Shown one piece after another: positions 7,076-13,284 of a DNA stretch of 13,594 nucleotides. Every line of letters begins with the position of its first letter. The first letter of the stretch is position 1. The translations under genes and the position numbers were made by a program. Where the stretch lies: assembly GCA_028822125.1 (NCBI GenBank), contig JAPKEK010000012.1:1-13594 (forward strand), given 5' to 3'. Source of the DNA: Pseudomonadales bacterium (GTDB lineage Bacteria > Pseudomonadota > Gammaproteobacteria > Pseudomonadales > Azotimanducaceae). The notes under the pieces were generated by a model, which worked only from the letters and a program-made list of their open reading frames with translations, had not been told where the DNA came from and did not search any database.

Positions 7076-7399
7076 TTCCGCATGTTCAGGGCCTATGGCT
7101 TCAAATACCCACACGCGACCGGTTCGTTTATTGAGTGAGCGGCTTTGTTGCCGTTGCGAGCGAGTTTCATTCAAATTCTCAATAAGGCTGGTGGCATCAC
7201 TGCTGTCTCCTTCATATAACGCAAGATAAGGCAGGGGACAGTCTTCCCCAGCCTGATCAACCAGTTTATATCGCTGTGCAGTTTTGAGTACCGTGGAACT
7301 CAGCACTTCCTTTAAATGAAGGTTTTCGTAATAGTCGTTGAACTCGTCTTCATTGCCTTCTGTGGGTTCTGTCAGTACTAGCATAATCTGTTTAGTCAT
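7061..7399 (-). CDS. EthD-like / dimeric alpha-beta barrel small protein
   Basis: A 112-residue protein that looks like a single ferredoxin-like (dimeric alpha-beta barrel) domain. A first strand (KQIMLVLTEP) leads to a helix with the motif EFNDYYENLHLKEVL (about 19-33), which matches the F-N-x-W/Y-Y-x-x-x-H-x-x-x-V/L pattern of EthD-like proteins. A further strand YKLVDQ, PYLALYEG (57-64) and a helix follow. The conserved His28 is present. Some relatives assist oxidation of ethers, anthrones or polyketides, but most are uncharacterised. The ATG at 7399 has no clear Shine-Dalgarno sequence; a stop codon two codons upstream limits the start. It is last in the minus-strand run after the GST (167-bp gap) and overlaps the SDR 3' end tail-to-tail by 15 bp. 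Family call moderate; function unknown. Confidence 0.72.
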   Translation of the reverse strand: MTKQIMLVLTEPTEGNEDEFNDYYENLHLKEVLSSTVLKTAQRYKLVDQAGEDCPLPYLALYEGDSSDATSLIENLNETRSQRQQSRSLNKRTGRVWVFEAIGPEHAESEDR

Positions 7400-7431
7400 A
7401 ATTCATTATCGCGTCTACTACCTTCTTCAGT

Positions 7432-7437
7432 ACTATA
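7432..7437 (-). promoter_or_regulatory. Possible -10 box for the EthD-like gene
   Basis: On the minus strand TATAGT matches the -10 consensus at five of six positions and stands 33 bp before the ATG at 7399. The -35 region is poor. It would give the EthD-like gene its own promoter despite lying downstream of the GST. Confidence 0.25.
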
Positions 7438-7476
7438 CCATTCAGACATAAAAGGAGATAGCAGGAGGGCAGAGGA

Positions 7477-7498
7477 AGACCTAACGAGAGCGAGGTCT
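7477..7498 (-). other. Inverted repeat between GST and EthD-like genes
   Basis: AGACCT (7477-7482) and AGGTCT (7493-7498) form a perfect 6-bp stem around a 10-nt loop. An alternative pairing of GCAGA with TCTGC uses the same flank. On the minus strand it lies downstream of the GST stop, so it may be a weak terminator or processing site. No T-run follows. Confidence 0.3.
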
Positions 7499-7509
7499 GC
7501 GCTTACTAT

Positions 7510-7543
7510 TTAGCTTAAGGTGCATCTTAGCTTAAGGTGCATC
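7510..7543. repeat. Perfect 17-bp tandem duplication
   Basis: TTAGCTTAAGGTGCATC is present twice head-to-tail (7510-7526, 7527-7543) without mismatch, in the gap between the GST stop and the EthD-like gene. Each copy includes CTTAAG. It may be a recent slippage duplication or paired binding sites. Confidence 0.95.
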
Positions 7544-7566
7544 GCGTGAAGCCAGATTAATTCCGG

Positions 7567-8259
7567 TTAGTGGTCACGAGCGCTGGCGATGGCTAGTTCC
7601 GCCATACGGCGTTCCGTGCCATCTAGTCTTGCCTGCAGGCCTCGATTCATCTCACCGAGGATTCTTTGGGCATATTTGTTTTTCTGGATTTTCTGCCAAT
7701 AGCCTGCTACCCGGGTGCCAGGCTGAATAGGATTGTCAATACCGAGCCTTGGAATTGTGCTGGTGCACATCCACAGCGCAGGGGTCAGCGAACAGTCAGC
7801 TCTTGTAAGTAGCTGACCTACAGCAAAATCGCCCTTTCCGATATGTTGTTCTAACGCACCGATGCCTCGTTGAACCTGGCCAAGAAGAAGATCAAGAACG
7901 GCTTCAACACGGGTCTCCTTGTTTAGTTGGCTAAGAGACAGAAAGATGTTATTCATCAGATAAGTGTCAGCAATTCTAGAAATCACTCTTGCATCGGCAC
8001 GCAGCTTTAGCGTGGCACCCAGTAATGCCCTATCAGGATAAAGCTCATCGAGATATTCCGCGATTACCTCACTTTCCGGGATCAGACCCTGCTCGGTTTC
8101 AAGAACCGGAATACGTCCGATGGGTGATACTTCTGACATTTTTCCCATCATGAACTGCACAGGAAGATCAAATTTAATGTCATCCTCAATGCCCATCGCA
8201 TAGATCTGCATACGAACCTTGGCGGAGTAGGGGCTGAGGTCTCCGGTATATAGTTTCAT
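7567..8259 (-). CDS. Glutathione S-transferase family protein
   Basis: A 230-residue two-domain GST. The thioredoxin-like N-domain opens MKLYTGDLSPYSAKVRM, with the SPYS segment (9-12) at the catalytic Ser/Tyr position. The cis-proline motif IPVLE lies at 50-54 and the gamma-glutamyl-binding pair Glu62-Ser63 follows in IPESEVIAEYL. The all-helical C-domain contains the N-capping segment LLTRADCSLTP with Asp155. Such enzymes add glutathione to electrophiles, cleave ethers, isomerise maleyl-type ring-cleavage products or reduce peroxides; the sequence does not decide which. The ATG at 8259 has AAGGA (8265-8269) 5 nt upstream. It is transcribed after the acyl-CoA synthetase and cupin genes but has a possible promoter of its own at 8392-8397. 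Cytoplasmic. Family secure; reaction inferred only by context. Confidence 0.92.
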   Translation of the reverse strand: MKLYTGDLSPYSAKVRMQIYAMGIEDDIKFDLPVQFMMGKMSEVSPIGRIPVLETEQGLIPESEVIAEYLDELYPDRALLGATLKLRADARVISRIADTYLMNNIFLSLSQLNKETRVEAVLDLLLGQVQRGIGALEQHIGKGDFAVGQLLTRADCSLTPALWMCTSTIPRLGIDNPIQPGTRVAGYWQKIQKNKYAQRILGEMNRGLQARLDGTERRMAELAIASARDH

Positions 8260-8346
8260 CGTTATCCTTATTTGTTTCTCTCTTCGAGATCATCGGTAAT
8301 TAGTTGTTGCAGTAACGTATATCATTTCGGGCAGGCAGCTTCAGTA

Positions 8347-8375
8347 ACACCCTTTATCACGCCAGAGGCGGGTGT
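8347..8375 (-). other. Inverted repeat in the GST leader
   Basis: ACACCC (8347-8352) pairs with GGGTGT (8370-8375), and the nested CGCC (8360-8363) with GGCG (8367-8370) is an alternative stem. It would lie at the start of a GST transcript or at the 3' end of the cupin transcript. It lacks a T-run, so a terminator role is doubtful. Confidence 0.3.
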
Positions 8376-8397
8376 CAGGCTGACGCTTGCCATTATA
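8374..8397 (-). promoter_or_regulatory. Candidate GST promoter with palindromic operator
   Basis: A perfect -10 hexamer, TATAAT on the minus strand, occupies 8397-8392, just after the cupin stop. The predicted start point near 8385 abuts the perfect dyad GTCAG-G-CTGAC (8374-8384), a position suited to repression. The -35 region (TGGGTA-like) is weak, and the leader to the GST ATG would be about 125 nt. Moderate to low confidence. Confidence 0.35.
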
Positions 8398-8420
8398 GTC
8401 CCGACTACTTTGAGTACCCA

Positions 8421-8969
8421 CTAAGTCTTAAACGTGTCTACGCCATCAGTAAAATCATATTTGAAGGTGGGGTTACCCGTGATCGATCCGTCCAGGTGCA
8501 CAATATGAGTCGAAGGGCTCGCCCAGTCGATGAAATCGCTCACCAGCAGATCGCCAATTCGCTCAGAGTTGGGGTCCGCTTCGGCATGATTTTGTAGAAG
8601 AATCTCAGTGTCGCCTTCAAATATGCCGACTGTTTCAAATCCTTCTGGGCAATCGCTGAACGGCGTGTGAAACGATCCCGCGGCTTCGTACGAGAACATA
8701 CCCGTCATGACCCTGCTTTCTTCAGGGTTCTTAGATTCCCGGTAGCCATACCAGCCCTTGACTGTCCAGGCCATGGCCCGACATATATGAAAATGCGACG
8801 GGAAATCAGGTGCCCCGGGGTCCATTTTGTAGCCGAAGGCGACAGTGTTGCTGGGCTCATGAACAGTCAGCACTTTGAAGTAAGAGCCAGGCCCTACTTC
8901 CACCCAGTCGAGTTCCTTCATCTGAACATCAGCTGTTATTTTTTCCATAGCGGCTAAGTTTAAACCCAT
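8421..8969 (-). CDS. Cupin-like protein (ChrR / dihydroxyacetophenone-dioxygenase-like)
   Basis: A 182-residue small beta-rich protein with two cupin-like halves. The first half has the metal-site-like HFH (His59, His61) in FPSHFHIC, and His101 (SFHTPF) could be the third ligand. The glutamate that normally follows HxH in cupin motif 1 is not seen (ICRAMAWTVKG), so a three-histidine metal site, as in some dioxygenases and acetylacetone-cleaving relatives, is more likely than the classical His3Glu site. The ATG at 8969 is chosen over an upstream ATG at 8996 because GGAGAG (8976-8981) stands 6 nt before it. It follows the acyl-CoA synthetase gene by 81 bp and is probably co-transcribed. It may be an oxygenase or hydrolase of an activated aromatic or diketone intermediate (inference). 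The cupin call itself is moderate. Confidence 0.68.
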   Translation of the reverse strand: MGLNLAAMEKITADVQMKELDWVEVGPGSYFKVLTVHEPSNTVAFGYKMDPGAPDFPSHFHICRAMAWTVKGWYGYRESKNPEESRVMTGMFSYEAAGSFHTPFSDCPEGFETVGIFEGDTEILLQNHAEADPNSERIGDLLVSDFIDWASPSTHIVHLDGSITGNPTFKYDFTDGVDTFKT

Positions 8970-9050
8970 AGTGATCTCTCCTGATTTGTTAAGCATTAAT
9001 TAAACCATGTCCGGTAAACGCTACCTCAATCTGTTTACAGGAACAACTGC

Positions 9051-10619
9051 TCAGTTGCCACCGACGCGGCGACTCCGGTCCTGCCAGAACGCTTCGCGCA
9101 AGACTTTTCTCTGAACTTTCCCAACAGGGCTCTTCGGTAAGGGATCGGTTTGGAAAAACACCTTCGATGGTTTTTTGTAGGAACCGAGCTTGTTAGCACA
9201 CAAGGCTATAATTTCCTGAGCACTTACGTTTACCTCATGACCCACCACACAGGTCACCGCAGGCGCCTCGCCCCAACGTTCATCAGGTATTGCGAATACG
9301 GCGACTTCCATTATTGCCGGGTGACTTAAAATGATGTTTTCAAGTTCTGAAGGCCAGATATTAAACCCGCCCGAGATGATCATGTCGTCTTTTCGATCAA
9401 GCACATATAGATAACCGTTCTTATCAAGCCTGCCAATGTCTCCGGTCAATATGAAGCCGTCGCTTGACGTTCTTTCCGCCGTCGCCTCCTCATCTTCCCA
9501 GAAACCCAGCATCTGGCCATCACATCTAATGGCTATTTCTCCTTCATCACCCAGCGCGACTCCAATGTCGGGATTCTCCTGGTCGCGAATTTCAAGATAA
9601 GCAAATGGCAAGACGCGACCAGCAGATCTCAGTGGGTCAGACCCTGTCACTTCTGAAAACCACTCCTTGGGGCCCATCATGCAAACCGGTACTGCTTCAG
9701 TCTGACCGTAGCCCTGATATAGAACTTCACCAAACACCTCACGTCCAAGTAGCGCGGTTTCATCGGCGATGGGAGCACCTCCAATCTGGATGACTTTCAG
9801 CGCAGGGAAATCAAGTCGACGAGCCAGCGGGTGATGAACCAGGGCATTGAGCATAGTCGGCACCAGGAACAGATAACCCACCTTTGATTCTGACATGACT
9901 TTGAGGGCGTTCTCTGCATCAAAATGGTCCAGGAGAAGGTTGGCCCCACCCGATAACCAGGTCGGTGTAAACAAGTAACCACTGCCGTGCGAAATCGGTC
10001 CCGCGTGCAGGCAGACATCGCCAGCCTCCATCGGCGGAAAATTGTAAAACCAATCTCGACCCGCAGCCAGCCATGACCGATGACTATAACCAACCCCTTT
10101 CGGCTTACCGGTAGTACCGCCGGTGTGCCGGATGATAAACCAGTCGTCCGGATTGATGTCTAAGTCGGGATCCTCATCGGAAAAACCCAGCAACCAGTTT
10201 TCATAATCATGCGCACGGACAATGATATGTTCTAATACCGCAAGCTGGTCGGTCAGGCCAGACAGTTCAGTTTCATAGGTTTTAGCGACGACCACTGCGC
10301 GGCAACCGGTATGACTGAGCATGTGTGCATGGCTCTCGACGGAATTCCTTGCATACAGCGGAACCCGGACGAGTCCTGCTATTGCTGCCCCCAGGAAAAA
10401 ATCCTGAGCTTCAATGGAATTATCTTCGAGCACACCTATTCGATCACCCGGTCTCAGGCCTAGAGACAGCAACGCGTTTGCCATACGGGTACCCCGAGAC
10501 CATGCTTCGGCAAAAGTCAGCGAGGTTTTTTTGTAAATTATCGCCGTGCGATGCGCGTTATAGTGTGCTGCCTGTCGCATGAGGCCTGTGACGCTAAGTG
10601 CCTTGATTGCTGCCGCCAT
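9051..10619 (-). CDS. AMP-forming acyl-CoA synthetase
   Basis: A 522-residue ANL-superfamily ligase that activates a carboxylic acid with ATP and CoA via an acyl-adenylate. All core motifs are present: P-loop HTGGTTGKPKG (165-175), QIGGAP (278-283), YGQTE (304-308) and TGD (392-394). The hinge is LDRKDDMIISGGFNIWPSELE (about 408-427) and the C-terminal catalytic lysine is Lys501 in PKSPVGKVQRK. The length is normal. The motifs fit medium-chain, cyclohexanecarboxylate or hydroxycinnamate (feruloyl)-CoA ligases and do not separate them. The ATG at 10619 is preferred over a TTG at 10634, because the TTG lies inside GAGGG (10628-10632), a strong ribosome site 8 nt before the ATG. It appears to head the run acyl-CoA synthetase, cupin, GST, EthD-like. 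In context it would activate the acid made after double-bond cleavage and aldehyde oxidation (inference). Cytoplasmic. Confidence 0.94.
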   Translation of the reverse strand: MAAAIKALSVTGLMRQAAHYNAHRTAIIYKKTSLTFAEAWSRGTRMANALLSLGLRPGDRIGVLEDNSIEAQDFFLGAAIAGLVRVPLYARNSVESHAHMLSHTGCRAVVVAKTYETELSGLTDQLAVLEHIIVRAHDYENWLLGFSDEDPDLDINPDDWFIIRHTGGTTGKPKGVGYSHRSWLAAGRDWFYNFPPMEAGDVCLHAGPISHGSGYLFTPTWLSGGANLLLDHFDAENALKVMSESKVGYLFLVPTMLNALVHHPLARRLDFPALKVIQIGGAPIADETALLGREVFGEVLYQGYGQTEAVPVCMMGPKEWFSEVTGSDPLRSAGRVLPFAYLEIRDQENPDIGVALGDEGEIAIRCDGQMLGFWEDEEATAERTSSDGFILTGDIGRLDKNGYLYVLDRKDDMIISGGFNIWPSELENIILSHPAIMEVAVFAIPDERWGEAPAVTCVVGHEVNVSAQEIIALCANKLGSYKKPSKVFFQTDPLPKSPVGKVQRKVLREAFWQDRSRRVGGN

Positions 10620-10627
10620 GCTACTCG

Positions 10628-10632
10628 CCCTC
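10628..10632 (-). promoter_or_regulatory. Ribosome binding site fixing the acyl-CoA synthetase start
   Basis: GAGGG on the minus strand, 8 nt before the ATG at 10619. It overlaps the alternative TTG (10634-10632), which argues against that upstream start. Confidence 0.65.
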
Positions 10633-10809
10633 AATGACTGTCATCAGGGCTCATTAAGCGTTCATTTGTTCAGTAATACAAGATTTTCCGGTGCTTTCGC
10701 CGGGCCGGTTTTGGCCTGTTCCAAGCTTCGCCCTTATTGATAGTGTTAATCGTATATCGCGGGTAGCTGTAGGTAATGACCGGCAATAAGCAAGCCATGC
10801 TGACAGGGT

Positions 10810-11787
10810 TTATGTTGAGATGAGTTTGAGCCTGGATGCGATGCGCAGTGCTCTGCTGATGAAGGTGGGGATCACGCCGGGTTGATGATGTTCCGGGCGT
10901 AGATGTAACCAACTCACCATAACCAGTGCTCTGATCAGAATGAAATAAGGTAGTAGGGCAAGGTCATCATCAGAAAGGTTTCTGATTTGTCGATAATGGC
11001 GGATTAGCGTGTTTTTCTGGGCCTCGTAGTTATTACTCTCGGCGTGGTTGAACAGGGCAACGGCGATATCATACTGATGCCAACCGAAACCAGCATCATC
11101 GAAGTCTATTAACAGAAAATCATTATTGGATACCATAACGTTACCCTCATGCATATCAGCATGGATCATGCTGTAGGTATTTGCTGGCTGCCCATATGCC
11201 GTGAGCAGGGCGATAAGCCTGTCCCTTATGATGAGGAACTTGGTTTTTTCGCTCTTGGTTAAATCCGGGACTTCCCAGAATCTGCCCCAGAAGGGTTTGC
11301 AACCAAAGAATCCTTCGACATTGAATTCATGCCTTTCAAAATCTGCTGGCGGCTGCCACTGGGTTGCCTGATTATGCATTCTGGCGCAGGTTTGACCCAG
11401 GTAGGCCAGGGGATTGACAGGCGCCTGGTGATGTTTTGCGATCTCGTTCAAGGGCAGGCCATCAAACCAGTCGATCAGGCCAGCGTAGCGAATCGTATCA
11501 CCGCAGTCGACAGCCACGAAATAGTCGCCCTGGTGCGACCTCAGGCTACGGGGTACTGTTAGACCGGTTTTCTGTAAAGCCTCAATCCAGATCTGTTCTG
11601 AAATGAGTTCTCCTAGTGAATGATAACCCGGTCTATGCAGTCGTAAGGCGTAGGCCAGCCCGTCGGTAGAGATCACTTTATAAACAATGTTTTCTGTTTG
11701 CGAAACGGCCTCGATACTCGCAGGCTCGAGATGCCAGTGTTTTAAGCTGTCTTTCGCGGCCTCCAGCAGGAAAGCTGGATCGGTCAT
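10810..11787 (-). CDS. APH-family kinase (hydroxylysine/homoserine kinase-like)
   Basis: A 325-residue aminoglycoside-phosphotransferase-fold small-molecule kinase. The N-lobe has SQTENIVYKV and YALRLHRPGYHS (46-57), typical of the homoserine-kinase/HYKK-like branch. The catalytic loop is HADMHEGNV (209-217), with catalytic Asp211 and Asn216, and the metal-binding LLIDFDDAGFGW has Asp228. The pattern is that of kinases for amino alcohols and amino acids (choline, ethanolamine, homoserine, 5-hydroxylysine) rather than of a drug-resistance enzyme. Its ATG (11787) shares one base with the stop codon of the PLP enzyme gene (TAATG), so the two are translationally coupled. It probably makes the phospho-amino-alcohol that the PLP enzyme consumes; the exact substrate is open. 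There is no clear terminator in the 190 bp before the acyl-CoA synthetase gene, so read-through is possible. Confidence 0.87.
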   Translation of the reverse strand: MTDPAFLLEAAKDSLKHWHLEPASIEAVSQTENIVYKVISTDGLAYALRLHRPGYHSLGELISEQIWIEALQKTGLTVPRSLRSHQGDYFVAVDCGDTIRYAGLIDWFDGLPLNEIAKHHQAPVNPLAYLGQTCARMHNQATQWQPPADFERHEFNVEGFFGCKPFWGRFWEVPDLTKSEKTKFLIIRDRLIALLTAYGQPANTYSMIHADMHEGNVMVSNNDFLLIDFDDAGFGWHQYDIAVALFNHAESNNYEAQKNTLIRHYRQIRNLSDDDLALLPYFILIRALVMVSWLHLRPEHHQPGVIPTFISRALRIASRLKLIST

Positions 11788-13058
11788 TATTTTTCGATCT
11801 CGGTTAACATTTCAGCGAAGGCATTGAGGAACAGGTCAGCATGTTCCATTTTGAAAACCAGTGGTGGTCGTATCTTCACAACGTTTCCCAGAGCGCCTGC
11901 ATTGCTGATCAGGAATCCTTTCTGCTTCATTCTATTGGCAACGTCAAAGGCGCCCTTCCGGTCTGCTATTTTGAGTCTTCTGTCGCTTACCCATTCAAGG
12001 CCGATGAATAACCCACAACCCCTGACCTCGGCCATGGACGCGCAGTCTGGTTGCATTTTTTCTAGTTCAGTATGCAGGTATTGACCCACTCTGGTGGCAC
12101 CCTCGAGAATATTTTCAGCTTCTAAAACGTCCAACACGGCCATGCCTACAGCGGCTTGCAGTGGGCTGGAAGCAAAGGTATTGAAGTAGCCGGTTTTTTC
12201 TCTAAAGGCGGCGATCAGGTCGCGGTTTGCGGCAACAGCAGACAGGGGTAATCCATTGCCCATGGGTTTGCCCATAATGGCGATATCCGGTTTGAAACCA
12301 CTGCTTTGATAACCCCACCAGTGACCAGAGCGACAGTATCCTGCCTGGACCTCGTCTGCGATGAACAGCCCCCCGGCAGCTCGCACCAACGCTGCTGCCT
12401 TAGGCATGAACCCTGTAGGTATATCAGGTAAGCCTTCGTTTGCCAGAATAGAGCAGACAATCATGCCGGCAAAGGGAATATCCTGTTTGGCGAAGTCATC
12501 AATGGCCTCCTGGACTTTTTTGAGATATAGATTGCAGAGTTCATCTTCGTTCGCGCCGTCAGCCAGGGGACGATAGGTTTGAGGGAATGGGATGCTTCTG
12601 AAATTGGGATCCGTCACAGGTCGCGCAGACATCTTGCCAATTTCTGTGCTATTGCCGTGGTAGGTTGCATCAGTACAGATAATGCCCTGACCACCGGTCG
12701 AATGCCTGGCTGTCATGAGAGCGACTTCTACGGCCTCTGTGCCAGAACAGGCGAAAACGATACTGTCCAGAGCATCAGCATGATAGCTCAGCAATCGTTC
12801 GCCGAATTCAACAATGCCTTCATGCAGGTATCGGCTGTGCACATTGAGCTCGGCCATCTGATGTTGCATGGCTGCTACCACCGCCGGGTTTCCATGACCG
12901 ACGCAAGGCACATTATTGTACATGTCGATATATTCTCGATCATGCTGGTCATAGAGCAGAACGCCCTGGCCACGCACTATCTGAATGGGTTCACGATAAA
13001 AGAGATGGGCCTTGCCGAGAATTTGTTGCCGATGCGCTAACAGTTCGATATTAGACAT
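11787..13058 (-). CDS. Class-III PLP enzyme, ethanolamine-phosphate phospho-lyase-like
   Basis: A 423-residue fold-type I PLP enzyme of aminotransferase class III. Visible are the phosphate-binding ACSGTEAVEVAL (103-114), YHGNS (133-137), IADEVQAGYCRSG (233-245) with cofactor Asp235, and Schiff-base Lys264 in MGKPMGNGLPL. Several segments recall animal ETNPPL/PHYKPL phospho-lyases: EPIQIVRGQG, SRYLHEGIV, the GKPMGNG lysine loop, GYFNTF (290-295), EVRGCGLFIGLE and KIRPPLVF. These enzymes convert O-phosphoethanolamine or phosphohydroxylysine to an aldehyde plus ammonia and phosphate rather than transferring an amino group. The resemblance is from recalled sequence, not an alignment. The ATG at 13058 has GGGAG 8 nt upstream. 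The kinase gene overlaps its stop by one base. An ordinary omega-transaminase remains the alternative. Confidence 0.9.
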   Translation of the reverse strand: MSNIELLAHRQQILGKAHLFYREPIQIVRGQGVLLYDQHDREYIDMYNNVPCVGHGNPAVVAAMQHQMAELNVHSRYLHEGIVEFGERLLSYHADALDSIVFACSGTEAVEVALMTARHSTGGQGIICTDATYHGNSTEIGKMSARPVTDPNFRSIPFPQTYRPLADGANEDELCNLYLKKVQEAIDDFAKQDIPFAGMIVCSILANEGLPDIPTGFMPKAAALVRAAGGLFIADEVQAGYCRSGHWWGYQSSGFKPDIAIMGKPMGNGLPLSAVAANRDLIAAFREKTGYFNTFASSPLQAAVGMAVLDVLEAENILEGATRVGQYLHTELEKMQPDCASMAEVRGCGLFIGLEWVSDRRLKIADRKGAFDVANRMKQKGFLISNAGALGNVVKIRPPLVFKMEHADLFLNAFAEMLTEIEK

Positions 13059-13137
13059 TGATTGCTCCCTTCTTCGATAGTGGTTTTATTGGCGAGACGG
13101 GTTGGTGACATAATTGCGCTGGCCATAGATTATTTTG

Positions 13138-13150
13138 GTTTAAATTAAAC
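13138..13150. promoter_or_regulatory. Operator-like dyad upstream of the PLP-enzyme gene
   Basis: GTTTAA-A-TTAAAC is a perfect 6-bp inverted repeat with a 1-bp spacer, 80-92 bp upstream of the PLP-enzyme ATG in an AT-rich stretch suited to a promoter. No clear -35/-10 pair could be assigned. It could be a regulator site or chance in AT-rich DNA. Confidence 0.3.
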
Positions 13151-13186
13151 GCATTGGCCGAGGTCAGATTCGACTTCATAATATCG

Positions 13187-13227
13187 TACCCGACTGCTGT
13201 TCAGTAGTGTAAGGCGGTAGCCGGGTA
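13187..13227. other. Nested inverted repeats, possible structured element
   Basis: An outer perfect pair TACCCG (13187-13192) and CGGGTA (13222-13227) encloses a hairpin, ACTGCTGTTCAGTAGT (13193-13208), that starts directly after the left arm. It lies between the edge gene's stop and the PLP-enzyme gene. No T-run follows on either strand. It could be a REP-like palindromic unit, an mRNA 3'-end structure or a weak terminator. Confidence 0.35.
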
Positions 13228-13284
13228 TCAGGGGACATAAGACCGCTAACGCTGAAAACGATGTTTAGATACGTCATCAGGGTA

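Noticed and set aside
10688..10703. GC-rich hairpin CCGGTG/CGCCGG as terminator of the kinase gene
   Set aside because: On the transcribed minus strand the stem contains a C-A mismatch, and the T-run is absent.
10810..11787. Aminoglycoside-resistance phosphotransferase
   Set aside because: Its motifs and its coupling to a PLP enzyme fit a metabolic amino-alcohol kinase better than a drug-modifying enzyme.
12579..13040. 153-residue plus-strand open frame opposite the PLP-enzyme gene
   Set aside because: The minus strand encodes a clear class-III PLP enzyme here; the plus frame has no recognisable motifs.
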